Of a DNA stretch of 64,000 nucleotides, positions 8,925 to 17,119 are shown in pieces; position 1 is the stretch's first letter; the number at the start of each line of letters is the position of its first letter. The position numbers were made by a program, and so were the translations under genes. Under the pieces are notes generated by a model. That model had not been told where the DNA came from. It saw nothing but the letters and a program-made list of their open reading frames with translations, and did not search any database. Origin of the DNA: JAJCYL01 sp040222875. GTDB taxonomy: Bacteria > Bacteroidota > Bacteroidia > Cytophagales > Cyclobacteriaceae. The stretch is taken from positions 62,001 to 126,000 of the forward strand of contig JAVKCG010000054.1 of NCBI GenBank assembly GCA_040222875.1, written 5' to 3'.

Positions 8925-9368
8925 TCAACCGAGGTACTTTTCCTTAAATACGTTCAACTTAAGGGAGGCCTTATCCATAGTTGACATTTTGGATATTTGA
9001 GTCTTCATTTTTTCACCTAATTTTTCAATTGCCCTGAAAGGGCGTAGCATCACTTTAAATTCGGTGATTATACCCCTATCATTCCATGTAATGATATCAA
9101 CACCATCAATTACAATTCCATCAATTGTGGCGTTGAATTCAAGCACAGCGTTGTTCCCCTGTTCCACCGTTTTGATATAATGGAAATTTCCGGCTTCCTG
9201 AAAAACATGAAATGCAGCGGTCAAATACATCTTAGTCAGTGTTTTGCCTTCTTGTGGTTTAAAAAGTATCGGGGAATAAAAGACACAATTTTTATCTAGT
9301 ATTTCATCTAAAATTGATTTATCCATGTTGTCAACCGCATGGTGCCATTTAGGAATTGGTGAGTTCAT
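8925..9368 (-). CDS. SnoaL/NTF2-like cytosolic protein
   Basis: The product has 147 residues and no signal peptide. The pattern NMDKSILDEILDKNCVFYSPILFKP ... MYLTAAFHVF ... NNAVLEFNATIDGIVIDGVDIITWNDRGIITEFKVMLRP is typical of nuclear-transport-factor-2-like proteins such as SnoaL-like polyketide cyclases. Many stand-alone members have no known role. It converges with the AraC gene, ending 7 bases from it. Confidence 0.7.
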   Translation of the reverse strand: MNSPIPKWHHAVDNMDKSILDEILDKNCVFYSPILFKPQEGKTLTKMYLTAAFHVFQEAGNFHYIKTVEQGNNAVLEFNATIDGIVIDGVDIITWNDRGIITEFKVMLRPFRAIEKLGEKMKTQISKMSTMDKASLKLNVFKEKYLG

Positions 9369-9448
9369 CAGAGATTAGTTTGATTACTCCAATATAGACA
9401 TTCATCATTCATTGCATATTAGGTAATCGACTGATGAACCTCGCTCAC

Positions 9449-9472
9449 AAAAAAAGCCGGATTTCTCCAGCT
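9449..9472 (-). terminator. Rho-independent terminator after the PorT-like gene
   Basis: On the minus strand AGCTGGA-GAAA-TCCGGCT forms a short stem with one mismatch, followed by seven T. It lies about 30 bases past the stop codon at 9504. Confidence 0.65.
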
Positions 9473-9503
9473 CTTTGCAACTCTCCAAATATCTCGAGAT
9501 TAA

Positions 9504-10112
9504 CTACAGACCCAGTGCTATATAAATTTGGCCTACCACGTTTTTAGAATTCCCCATCAGATCTTTCGCTGCTGGTGAGTCAGCTATCTGCGTTAAGCCC
9601 AAATTATATCTTACACCTATTTGCAGATCACTGAAATTTATTGCGGCCCCAGTCACAAGTCCGAAATCATAATCCTTAAAATTCCCTCTATCCAGCTCTT
9701 GAAAACTTGATCCAAAATCACCTTCTGTTGACGAATTGGCCCCTATTAGAAATGATCCGTATCCACCGGCATGTAATTCAAGAATATCCACAATTTTAAA
9801 GTTGAAGAAAACTGGCAACTGCAAATAATTAAGATTGAAATCTGCTTCTCCATCAAATGGGCCCACATTATAAGTTGACCTATTTCCAGCTGTTGTATAT
9901 AGTAATTCACTTTGCAGGGCTGTGGCTTCACCTAATTGTGACTGACCATAAATTCCGATATTAAATCCAGGCCTTACTTGCCTATCTTCTACTTCATCAA
10001 TATAAAGGGCGCTCCAGTTAAAACCACCTTTTATTCCGCTACGGAACTCCTGGGCTGACACTGAAAAAGTTACTAGAACTGCCACAGCTGTATAAAATAT
10101 TTTCTTGTTCAT
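9504..10112 (-). CDS. PorT-like outer-membrane beta-barrel protein
   Basis: The 202-residue product starts with a Sec signal (KIFYTAVAVLVTFSVSAQ). The rest alternates short amphipathic strands and turns: FRSGIKGGFNWS, FNIGIYGQSQL, ALQSELLYTTAG, LNYLQLPVFFNFKI, LELHAGGYGSFLIGA, LQIGVRYNLGLTQI. This is the standard PorT/OMP_b-brl_2 pattern of an eight-stranded barrel. It ends in an aromatic-poor strand (GQIYIALGL). These small barrels are frequent in Bacteroidetes and mostly unassigned. It is monocistronic with its own terminator. Confidence 0.8.
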   Translation of the reverse strand: MNKKIFYTAVAVLVTFSVSAQEFRSGIKGGFNWSALYIDEVEDRQVRPGFNIGIYGQSQLGEATALQSELLYTTAGNRSTYNVGPFDGEADFNLNYLQLPVFFNFKIVDILELHAGGYGSFLIGANSSTEGDFGSSFQELDRGNFKDYDFGLVTGAAINFSDLQIGVRYNLGLTQIADSPAAKDLMGNSKNVVGQIYIALGL

Positions 10113-10427
10113 AATTGTGTTTGTTAGTTATAAAACAACTCTAGAAAATATCAAACCAACTCGGTAATAGACGTTTTACTGTGAGGAAATAGACTTAAAC
10201 TGTGGAATAAATCCCCGGCATTTGATGAATAAAGCCTCACACCAAAGCTTGAAATCTTTCGGCAAGACATTAATGAAATGGTAAAAGCGTAGAAATCAAT
10301 TATTAACAATAATTTAAGATCATTGCATAGGTGAGGGTTCCATTATGCTAATAACTAAATTTATCAAAGCTGGTAAACCTGATTTATGTACCAATCGCAT
10401 TTAATTCATGAGAAATCGTAATTCAAT
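10113..10427. other. Intergenic spacer without a supported gene
   Basis: About 315 bases between divergent genes. It is AT-rich and must hold two promoters. I see no palindrome, repeat or coding frame worth naming. Confidence 0.5.
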
Positions 10428-11486
10428 ATGAAGATTCTCTACGCAGTTCAAGGAACTGGCAATGGACATATGAGCCGGGCCCAGGATGTGATATCAGCAC
10501 TCATGAAAAGGGCTTCTGTTGATGTGTTGGTCAGTGGCATACAGGCAGATTTGGAGTTGCCATTTCCTGTGAAATATCGATTTAGGGGGCTCAGTTTTAT
10601 TTTTGGTAAAAAAGGAGGTGTCGACCTTCTGGCTACTTATAAATCATATCGGATCAGGAAGCTGCTGAAAGAAATTAAGAGTTGCCCTGTAGAAAAGTAC
10701 GATCTCGTTATCAATGATTTCGAACCAATTTCTGCCTGGGCCTGCAAGCTAAAAGGAGTGAAAAGCATTGCTTTAAGCCATCAGGGGGCACTAAGGTCAA
10801 AACTAGTACCCAAGCCATTTCATTTTGATTTGATCGGTTGGCTTGTGTTAAAATACTACGCCCCCTGCCGTGACTACTACAGTTTTCATTTTAAAAAGTA
10901 TGACCGGAATATCTATTCCCCAATAATTAGAAATGAGATCAGGGAACACCCAATTTCTAATGAGGGTCACTTTACAGTTTATCTTCCCTCGTATGGTGAT
11001 CAAAAATTGATTAAGGTGCTTTCAAAAATCAAGAAAGTAAAGTGGCAGGTTTTTTCTAAGCACAGCAAAAAATCTTATTCGATAAAAAATGTCGCTATCC
11101 ATCCGATAGATAAAAATAAGTTTACCAAAAGTATTGCTTCTGCCACTGGGGTATTGTGCGGTGCTGGTTTTGAGACCCCGGCCGAAGCACTTTATCTATC
11201 CAAAAAATTGATGGTGATCCCAATGGCGGCCCAATATGAGCAACACTTTAATGCTAAAAGCCTTGCAGACTTAGGTGTTCCGGTGATTCCTAAACTGAGC
11301 AAAAAACACCTTAAAATGATTAAGAAGTGGACGAAAGCTGAACAAACAATTCCTGTTTATTTTCCTAATGAGACTCAGTCCATCATTGATAAATTATTAC
11401 AAGAGCACCTGCAGCAGGAATATGTGGGCAAAATGCAACCAAGCACTACTCAGTTATCGCCCTTACCCAAATTCAAGCTTTCGTGA
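10428..11486 (+). CDS. Glycosyltransferase-like protein (TIGR00661 type)
   Basis: The 352-residue product opens with MKILYAVQGTGNGHMSRA, the N-terminal nucleotide-sugar glycosyltransferase (GT-B) loop of the TIGR00661/MurG-like group. The C-terminal half holds GVLCGAGFETPAEALYLSKKLMVIPMAAQYEQHFNA (about 240-277), the donor-binding region with the expected Gly-rich and Gln/Glu residues. It has no signal peptide and is probably cytosolic and membrane-associated. Substrates are not known. It stands alone upstream of dinB. Confidence 0.8.
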   Translation: MKILYAVQGTGNGHMSRAQDVISALMKRASVDVLVSGIQADLELPFPVKYRFRGLSFIFGKKGGVDLLATYKSYRIRKLLKEIKSCPVEKYDLVINDFEPISAWACKLKGVKSIALSHQGALRSKLVPKPFHFDLIGWLVLKYYAPCRDYYSFHFKKYDRNIYSPIIRNEIREHPISNEGHFTVYLPSYGDQKLIKVLSKIKKVKWQVFSKHSKKSYSIKNVAIHPIDKNKFTKSIASATGVLCGAGFETPAEALYLSKKLMVIPMAAQYEQHFNAKSLADLGVPVIPKLSKKHLKMIKKWTKAEQTIPVYFPNETQSIIDKLLQEHLQQEYVGKMQPSTTQLSPLPKFKLS

Positions 11487-11540
11487 GCTATTGTTCCGAA
11501 TGGTAGTGTGTGCCGTTGGCGCCATACCTATTCTTAATTA

Positions 11541-11574
11541 ACTAATATTATTAGTTTAAATACTAATATATTTG
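11541..11574 (+). promoter_or_regulatory. Promoter and dyad operator in front of dinB
   Basis: ACTAATATTATTAGT (11541-11555) is a perfect palindrome. A further half-site ACTAATA (11562-11568) makes TTAGT-N6-ACTAA. The -7 type box TATATTTG (11567-11574, Bacteroidetes consensus TANNTTTG) overlaps the last half-site, 22 bases before the ATG. The layout suits a repressor blocking the promoter, probably a damage-response regulator; that last point is inference. Confidence 0.55.
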
Positions 11575-11596
11575 TCATTACCTAAAATAATAGGTT

Positions 11597-12811
11597 ATGA
11601 TATCCCGCTCTATTTTACACATGGACCTCGACACTTTTTTCGTGTCATGTGAGCGCCTGCTTGACAGCCGCCTAAAGGGAAAACCCATTATGATTGGCGG
11701 TATAACAGATCGGGGCGTTGTGGCTTCCTGTAGCTATGAAGCCAGGAAATTTGGAGTTCATTCGGCCATGCCCATGAAGCTGGCCAGGCAACTGTGCCCC
11801 GAGGCTATCATCATCAGGGGAAACACCGGAAACTACACCAAAAAGTCAGATGAAGTTACTGAGATTATAAAGGAAACGGTGCCGCTCTATGAGAAAAGCT
11901 CTATCGATGAATTTTATGCTGATCTCTCCGGCATGGATCGTTTTTTCAGCTGTTACCAAATGGCTCATGAGCTCCGGAAAAAGATCATTGATGAAACCGG
12001 ACTTCCTATTTCCTTTGGTCTTTCTGAGAACAAAACTGTTTCGAAAGTGGCCACTGGGGAAGCCAAGCCCAATAATGAACTCCGTATTGATTATGGCACT
12101 GAAAAACGGTTTCTTGCCCCGCTTTCAGTCAAAAAAATCCCGATGATCGGGGAGAAAACCTACAAGTCGTTGATAGGGCTTGGCGTTCGCCGGGTGAAAA
12201 CAATTCAGGAGATGCCAGCCGAAATGATGGAAAAAGTTTTTGGTAAAAACGGCATAGCCATGTGGCACAAAGCCAACGGTATTGACAAAACACCCGTGAT
12301 ACCCTACAGTGAACGAAAGTCGATTTCCACTGAGCGCACTTTTGACCGCGACACCACTGATGTAAACAAGCTGCGTGGGATCTTGCTGGCCATGGCTGAA
12401 AACCTTGCCTTTCAACTGCGCCGAGGAGATAAACTGACCGGCTGCGTAACGGTGAAGCTGCGATATTCTGACTTCAATACTTATACGCTACAGTCCCGGC
12501 TGCCCTATACCTCCGCTGACCATATCCTGATCCCTAAGGTGAAAGAGCTCTTTAGCAAGCTTTTTCAAAAGCGTTTGCTCATTCGGCTGGTGGGGGTGCG
12601 CTACAGCCATCTTGTGGGTGGCGGCTACCAAATCAACCTGTTTGAAGACAGCACCGAAATCATCAACCTCTACCAGGCCATGGACAAGATCCGGGACAAA
12701 TTCGGCGACAGGGCCGTGATGCGGCTGGCAGGCATGGGCGCTAGAACCATCGGCCGCTTTAATCCTTTTACAGGTGAGCCTCCTCCGCTTTTGGCAAATC
12801 GGAGGAGTTGA
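11597..12811 (+). CDS. dinB: DNA polymerase IV (Y-family)
   Basis: The 404-residue product carries the Y-family palm and fingers: HMDLDTFFVSCERLLD (catalytic Asp, residues 8-23), GGITDRGVVASCSYEARKFGV and SSIDEFYADLSG (catalytic Asp-Glu, about 102-113). Helix-hairpin-helix thumb (KIPMIGEKTYKSLIGLGVRRV) and little-finger domains follow. It performs error-prone bypass of DNA lesions. It lacks a canonical QLxLF beta-clamp peptide at its extreme C-terminus; QINLFED near residue 345 may serve. The dyad just upstream suggests damage-regulated expression. Confidence 0.95.
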   Translation: MISRSILHMDLDTFFVSCERLLDSRLKGKPIMIGGITDRGVVASCSYEARKFGVHSAMPMKLARQLCPEAIIIRGNTGNYTKKSDEVTEIIKETVPLYEKSSIDEFYADLSGMDRFFSCYQMAHELRKKIIDETGLPISFGLSENKTVSKVATGEAKPNNELRIDYGTEKRFLAPLSVKKIPMIGEKTYKSLIGLGVRRVKTIQEMPAEMMEKVFGKNGIAMWHKANGIDKTPVIPYSERKSISTERTFDRDTTDVNKLRGILLAMAENLAFQLRRGDKLTGCVTVKLRYSDFNTYTLQSRLPYTSADHILIPKVKELFSKLFQKRLLIRLVGVRYSHLVGGGYQINLFEDSTEIINLYQAMDKIRDKFGDRAVMRLAGMGARTIGRFNPFTGEPPPLLANRRS

Positions 12812-12851
12812 GGTTGTTGGAATTAGGCTATAATTAGGCTATTTCATTAAG

Positions 12852-12879
12852 CTCAGAGTCCCCTTCGGGAGACTCTGAG
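12852..12879. repeat. REP palindrome, family 2
   Basis: CTCAGAGTC and GACTCTGAG form a 9-bp stem around CCCTTCGGGA, which itself pairs CCC/GGG. A near-identical copy lies at 13491, on the other side of the truncated RAYT. Confidence 0.75.
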
Positions 12880-12939
12880 CGGGGAAGAAGTTATTCATGT
12901 TTTTAACTTGATTAAATTAGAAACAGATAACGTTTATGG

Positions 12940-13047
12940 ATGAAATTATTTATAATAAATCTCTGTACACTATTTTCTCTAGGCATTGCTTATTGTCAAG
13001 AAACGATAGATAATGAAATTGAGCTTATTAAGTTAAAAAAAGAATGA
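12940..13047 (+). pseudogene. Signal-peptide fragment of a secreted protein gene
   Basis: An ATG at 12940 gives 35 codons: MKLFIINLCTLFSLGIAYCQ, a clean signal peptide, then 15 charged residues and TGA. This is too short for a mature exported protein and it stops where the truncated RAYT begins on the opposite strand. The likeliest reading is a 5' gene remnant left by insertion or deletion; a genuine tiny secreted peptide is possible. Confidence 0.4.
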
Positions 13048-13419
13048 TGGCCTGAAAACCTGGTGTTTTTTATTCCTTTTAAAATCTGAGCTTCTAACCG
13101 ATTTGTGTAGTTTCTGGAGAATAGTAGACTGGTTTGATTCGGTCAATCTTTTTACAATTTCATAAGCCAAAAATCGCTTGCCATTGCCCACCAAAGAATT
13201 AAGGTTGACTTGACAGTCATCAGTCAAGTGTACTATTCCATGAAAATGGTTTGGCATAATTACATAAGCCAGTATGTGTACTTTTTTGTTGATGAGATAC
13301 TCAAACCATTTTTCAAAGTATCGATATAGATTGGTCTGCTCAAATAAAGGCAACCAATCATGGCATGTGAATGTGATGAAATAAGTGTCGTTTTCGGTAT
13401 GGAGTTTATTGGTAGCTAT
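13033..13419 (-). pseudogene. Truncated REP-associated tyrosine transposase (RAYT)
   Basis: The frame reads like a Y1/IS200-type transposase: TFTCHDWLPLFEQ, then a helix region, then VIMPNHFHGIVHL with the HUH pair (HFH), LVGNGKRFLAYEIVKRL and finally HQVFRPSFF, where it stops. The intact RAYT at 16371 continues at this point with about 50 more residues holding the KIDYIHQNPVR block. The catalytic-tyrosine helix context is therefore lost. No ATG supports the 5' end, where only ATA/TTG type codons occur. Family-2 REP palindromes flank it at 12852 and 13491, probably its former substrates. Confidence 0.75.
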
Positions 13420-13490
13420 GATTTGGGTTTTGGAAACTAAATATAATTAAGCAGTAGATTGATCTCAGTCCCCATTTATGGGGTTTTGAT

Positions 13491-13518
13491 CTCAGAGTCC
13501 CCTACGGGAGACTCTGAG
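13491..13518. repeat. REP palindrome, family 2 (second copy)
   Basis: CTCAGAGTC-CCCTACGGGA-GACTCTGAG differs from the copy at 12852 by one loop base. A shortened relative (CTCAGTCCCCATTTATGGGG) sits just before it at about 13464. Confidence 0.75.
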
Positions 13519-13657
13519 TGGGTTAGTGACTTGCCGACTACGTCCTTTTACTGGGAAGTTTTGGGTTGACGGTAATTCTAGGAATTACGATGTATTCAAC
13601 CAGAAATATTAATTGGTATAAGCTCAATATTCAGAATGAGTAACTATTATTTCATCG

Positions 13658-13685
13658 CTTTGAGTCGCCCACCGGAGACTCAAAG
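13658..13685. repeat. REP palindrome, diverged family 2 member
   Basis: CTTTGAGTC and GACTCAAAG flank a GCCCACCGGA loop. The architecture is that of the 12852/13491 palindromes with compensating stem changes. It lies about 50 bases before the AraC gene. Confidence 0.6.
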
Positions 13686-13735
13686 CACTTTCAAAATCCA
13701 GAACTCAACAAATCACCTTATCTTTCTGAACCAGA

Positions 13736-14554
13736 ATGACCCAAAAATTCCACATCCCCTCCTACCCCCTCAATCAATTTATTGAGTATATCTTTTATTA
13801 CACTGATTATGATGTGGAGTACCGGATGGAGAAATTTATCCCCGATGGAAGCACTTATATGATCATTGACCTGACGGATGAGCCTAAATACGTTTATCAT
13901 AATGAGACCCTCGCTCCGATAATGGCCTGTAAAAAAGCCTGGTTTTCGGGACTAAGAACAGAACCAATCACCATTCCATCTAGTAGCGGTTGTGAAATGA
14001 TTGTGATCAATTTTCATAAGGGAAAGGCTTTACCCTTTTTGAAAAACCCAATGTCGGAGGTGACAAACCACGTGGTAGATGCTGAACAAGTTTTGAATGT
14101 AGATATTCTGGCAATAAGGGATGCAGTGCTTGAGCAGCCGTCGCCGGCTGGTAAGTGTCAGTTTATAGAAAATGCCCTTGTACGGCACTATTATAAGCAG
14201 TTATTGGTCAATCCTTTCGTCGATTATGCAGTATCAAGGATCATTGAAAGTCCGCAAAAGTTAAGCCTGAAAATGATCAGCGAAAAGGTGGGGTACTCAC
14301 AGAAGCACATCATCAAATTGTTTAAAGACCATGTGGGCGTTGTCCCAAAGGAGTTTCTGAAGATTATCCGTTTTCAAAAGGCGGTGAATGATTTGGAAAT
14401 AGTTCAACAAATAAGTTGGGCCAGCCTGGCTGCTGACTGCGGCTATTATGATCAGTCACATTTCATTTCAGACTTTAAAGTATTCTCGGGTTTCACCCCA
14501 ACGGAGTACATGAAGAGCAAAGGGGACGATTTGAATTACATCCCAGTACATTAA
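13736..14554 (+). CDS. AraC-family regulator with DUF6597-like N-terminus
   Basis: The 272-residue product begins with the DUF6597-like sensory half (FHIPSYPLNQFIEYIFYYTDYD ... ERFIPDGSTYMIIDL-type sequence). It ends with two AraC helix-turn-helix motifs (about 165-260; YSQKHIIKLFKDHVGVVPKEFLK and YDQSHFISDFKVFSGFTPTEYMK). It is related in layout to the AraC protein at 8120. The DUF1761 membrane gene lies 168 bases downstream on the same strand and is a possible target. Confidence 0.85.
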   Translation: MTQKFHIPSYPLNQFIEYIFYYTDYDVEYRMEKFIPDGSTYMIIDLTDEPKYVYHNETLAPIMACKKAWFSGLRTEPITIPSSSGCEMIVINFHKGKALPFLKNPMSEVTNHVVDAEQVLNVDILAIRDAVLEQPSPAGKCQFIENALVRHYYKQLLVNPFVDYAVSRIIESPQKLSLKMISEKVGYSQKHIIKLFKDHVGVVPKEFLKIIRFQKAVNDLEIVQQISWASLAADCGYYDQSHFISDFKVFSGFTPTEYMKSKGDDLNYIPVH

Positions 14555-14722
14555 AGACTCCAATTACCCGATCGACGGCCTGGCTCAAAGTTGATGCGGA
14601 TTGAGGCAGTTTACTTCCTTTAACTTGGCAGGTGGTTCACCTGTCGTAGCTCATGCGAAGACAGGTAAATTTTTTCCTATAACATAAAAAGACCTGTCTC
14701 CAAATTTGCTACCAAAAAGAAG

Positions 14723-15130
14723 ATGGAGAACATGTACATCAACCATTGGGCGGTATTGGTTTGTGCCATTTACAATATGGTATTGGGTGCTATCTGGTAT
14801 TCGCCGGCCTTATTTTACAAAGCGTGGAAAGCGGAAAACAACTTGACTGATGAAAAAATCAAAGAGGCAAATCCTGCTAAAACCTATGGCGTCAGCTTTT
14901 TAATGGCTTATATCATGAGCTACAATATGGCCTTCTTTCTGGGAGATAGCACCACCGACATGGCATGGGGTACAACTGCCGGATTCCTTACTGGTTTCGG
15001 TTGGGCCGCTGCAGTTTTCACCTGTATTGCACTTTTTGAAATGAAGACCTGGCGCTACATCCTGATCAACAGCGGCTACATTATTTTATATTTTACTGGG
15101 ATTGGGTTTATTCTTGGCATTTGGAGGTAA
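14723..15130 (+). CDS. DUF1761 membrane protein
   Basis: The product has 135 residues and four predicted membrane helices (about 8-28, 55-75, 83-105, 113-133). The opening NHWAVLVCAIYNMVLGAIWYSPALF and the charged loop KAWKAENNLTDEKIKEANP are characteristic of DUF1761. The role is unknown. The downstream lipoprotein gene begins 4 bases after its stop, so the two are probably cotranscribed. Confidence 0.8.
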   Translation: MENMYINHWAVLVCAIYNMVLGAIWYSPALFYKAWKAENNLTDEKIKEANPAKTYGVSFLMAYIMSYNMAFFLGDSTTDMAWGTTAGFLTGFGWAAAVFTCIALFEMKTWRYILINSGYIILYFTGIGFILGIWR

Positions 15131-15134
15131 TGTA

Positions 15135-16088
15135 ATGAGGAATCTTACCGTATCAGCCTGCATACTGCTGGTTTTTGCATCTTGTCAAGAGCAAAAACCG
15201 CAAAAGAGAGAAGCTGAATATCGAATAGCTTATAATGTTTATTTGCCGGATAGCTCAGGCGAGAATTACGACATTTTTATAATGAACCTTGATGGATCTG
15301 ATAAAAGAAATATCACCAACCATCAAGACATAGCCTGGGTTTATTCCTCAACACCAGATAAACTCTTGTTTCTAAGTGACAGGGACTCTAGTTATCGCTC
15401 TTTTTCGTTTTATTCAATGGATCATGAGGGAGGTCAGGTTACTAAAATTTCAGATTTTCTCCTTCGGGATAGCTGGCTTGGCTCCAGGAAAAATGGTACT
15501 GAATTCATTGTAAACCCAAGCCCAAAAATTGATTCAGTTTTTCACATCATCGACGATAAGGGTGAATTGCTGAGCAGGGTTGATACGCAGTTGCCATTTG
15601 CCAGTGACCCAACGTTTTCACCTGATGGAAAGCAAATTGCTTTCAGGGGAGCACTCAAAAAATCAAAGCGGGAACCAAGTTTTAATGAGGCAATTTATGT
15701 AATGAAAGACGATGCCAGCGATCTCAATCGAATTACCAAATACCCTGAATCAGATACCACGGCCAACTGGTTTGACTACAGGGCCGGTGCCCCTCGATGG
15801 CACCCATCTGGCGATTTTATCAGCTTTCAGAGTTTTCAAAAGGGAAAGTACAGTTTATGGGCAGTTTCTATGGATGGGAGTGAGCAATGGAAACTTACGG
15901 AAAACCCTCAAAACGAAGGGTGGCATCATTGGAGCCCGGATGGAAAATGGTTAGTAATCGAATTGTTTGACAATGACCAAACGCAATTTCACATAGGATT
16001 GATGGAGTGGAAAACCAAGGAACTTCAGATACTGACCGACTCCAGTTTTAAGTATCAACAGGCACCAGTGTTTGTGGGGGTTAAATAG
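15135..16088 (+). CDS. TolB-like PD40 beta-propeller lipoprotein
   Basis: The ATG at 15135 is chosen because it gives a compact lipoprotein signal (LTVSACILLVFASC) and is preceded by GGAGG at spacing 8. An upstream ATG at 15102 overlaps the DUF1761 gene. The mature part shows repeated PD40/TolB blades: IFIMNLDGSDKRNITNHQD, FASDPTFSPDGKQIAFRG, GAPRWHPSGDFISFQSF and GWHHWSPDGKWLVIE. Such propellers are protein-binding or sugar-related surface modules. The partner is unknown. Confidence 0.8.
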   Translation: MRNLTVSACILLVFASCQEQKPQKREAEYRIAYNVYLPDSSGENYDIFIMNLDGSDKRNITNHQDIAWVYSSTPDKLLFLSDRDSSYRSFSFYSMDHEGGQVTKISDFLLRDSWLGSRKNGTEFIVNPSPKIDSVFHIIDDKGELLSRVDTQLPFASDPTFSPDGKQIAFRGALKKSKREPSFNEAIYVMKDDASDLNRITKYPESDTTANWFDYRAGAPRWHPSGDFISFQSFQKGKYSLWAVSMDGSEQWKLTENPQNEGWHHWSPDGKWLVIELFDNDQTQFHIGLMEWKTKELQILTDSSFKYQQAPVFVGVK

Positions 16089-16150
16089 CTCCTTACTATT
16101 TAAATAACCCTCTGCATTTATCATCACCATCTTTATTATTAAAAACCTTA

Positions 16151-16185
16151 GCGTCCCAGCAGGGTCTGTCGTAGACGACCCTGCG
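16151..16185. repeat. REP palindrome, family 1 (copy a)
   Basis: GCGTCCCAGCAGGGTCTGTC followed by GTAGACGACCCTGCG. The stem is GCAGGGTC(T)GTC/GAC(G)ACCCTGC. Further copies lie at 16285, at 16964 (inverted) and at 17665. Confidence 0.75.
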
Positions 16186-16284
16186 TAAATCCAAAAACTC
16201 AGTAATAAACTAAAGCTCCACACCAAAACCTACCCCAAACACATAAGGTGTCACTTGCAGTGCGGACTCTGTGGCGGTCTTTAC
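16186..16284 (-). pseudogene. Duplicated 3' end of the barrel gene at 17716
   Basis: The stretch 16195-16281 is almost identical to 17700-17787, the 3' end of the 407-residue protein gene on the minus strand. On the minus strand it reads TESALQVTPYVFGVGFGVEL then stop, exactly the C-terminus of that protein. The adjoining REP (16151) matches the REP next to the intact gene, so REP and gene end were copied as one piece of about 125 bases. Confidence 0.8.
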
Positions 16285-16318
16285 CGTCCCAGCAGGTTCT
16301 GTCGCAGACGACCCTGTG
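16285..16318. repeat. REP palindrome, family 1 (copy b, 5' side of RAYT)
   Basis: CGTCCCAGCAGGTTCTGTC followed by GCAGACGACCCTGTG. It lies 53 bases before the RAYT start codon and faces an inverted copy at 16964-16996 on the other side. Confidence 0.75.
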
Positions 16319-16370
16319 TTAATCAAAGCTCCTACGGTAATTATTCTTCTCCTATTAATTTGCTTATCAA

Positions 16371-16946
16371 ATGGCGACCAAAACCGAACATAGTCCCAAG
16401 TATTCATTATACTTCTGCACTTTTACCTGCTATAAATGGCTAAAGCTATTTGAAGAAGCCAATGCCTATATGATGGTCTATGATTGGTTTAAATATTTGA
16501 AAAATAAAAAAAATGTAGTTGTCATTGCCTTTGTTATTATGCCAAATCACTGCCATTTAATTCTTCATCTTGCAGATCCTCTACTCAGCTTAAATAAGCT
16601 AGTTGCCAATGGTAAACGATTTATGGCTTATGGCATTATTGAACGTTTGAAAAAAGCATCTAAAAACAACCTTCTGAAGATACTTAGAATGGGCGTTTCT
16701 GAAGTTGATAAAAGCAAAAAGCAGAAACATCGAGTATTTGAACCATCGTTTGATGCGAAGCCAATTTATTCTGAGAAATTCCTGGAACAAAAGATTGATT
16801 ACATACATCAGAATCCCGTTAGAGGTAAATGGAACTTAGTGGATGATTACTCCAAATACCAACATAGCAGTGCTGCTTTTTATGAAATGAATCAATCTAA
16901 TGGGTATTTTGATATTGTGCATTACAAGGACTTAGATGAAATTTAG
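16371..16946 (+). CDS. REP-associated tyrosine transposase (RAYT, Y1/IS200-like)
   Basis: The 191-residue product is a complete Y1-type HUH enzyme. VIMPNHCHLILHL (about 54-66) has the metal-binding HxH pair, LVANGKRFMAYGIIERL follows, and KIDYIHQNPVRGKW (about 142-155) carries the tyrosine helix. RAYTs cut and rejoin single-stranded DNA at REP hairpins and spread them through the genome. The gene is framed by inverted family-1 REPs (16285 and 16964), the arrangement expected for a RAYT with its own substrate. Confidence 0.88.
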   Translation: MATKTEHSPKYSLYFCTFTCYKWLKLFEEANAYMMVYDWFKYLKNKKNVVVIAFVIMPNHCHLILHLADPLLSLNKLVANGKRFMAYGIIERLKKASKNNLLKILRMGVSEVDKSKKQKHRVFEPSFDAKPIYSEKFLEQKIDYIHQNPVRGKWNLVDDYSKYQHSSAAFYEMNQSNGYFDIVHYKDLDEI

Positions 16947-16963
16947 GGGAGGATAGGATTGTA

Positions 16964-16996
16964 CGCAGGGTCGTCTGCGACAGACCCTGCTGGGAC
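16964..16996. repeat. REP palindrome, family 1 (copy c, inverted, 3' side of RAYT)
   Basis: CGCAGGGTCGTCTGCGACAG followed by ACCCTGCTGGGAC is the reverse complement of the family-1 REP. With copy b it brackets the transposase gene. Confidence 0.75.
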
Positions 16997-17119
16997 GTTA
17001 AATTGAGTGCTGATGGGTTTTCTTATTTTATCGAATACATGTTAATTAGGAACTTCAGGTAAATCATTGTAAAAATGATTTATATATTTTGAGCATTATT
17101 AATTCTGGACACAATTGAA

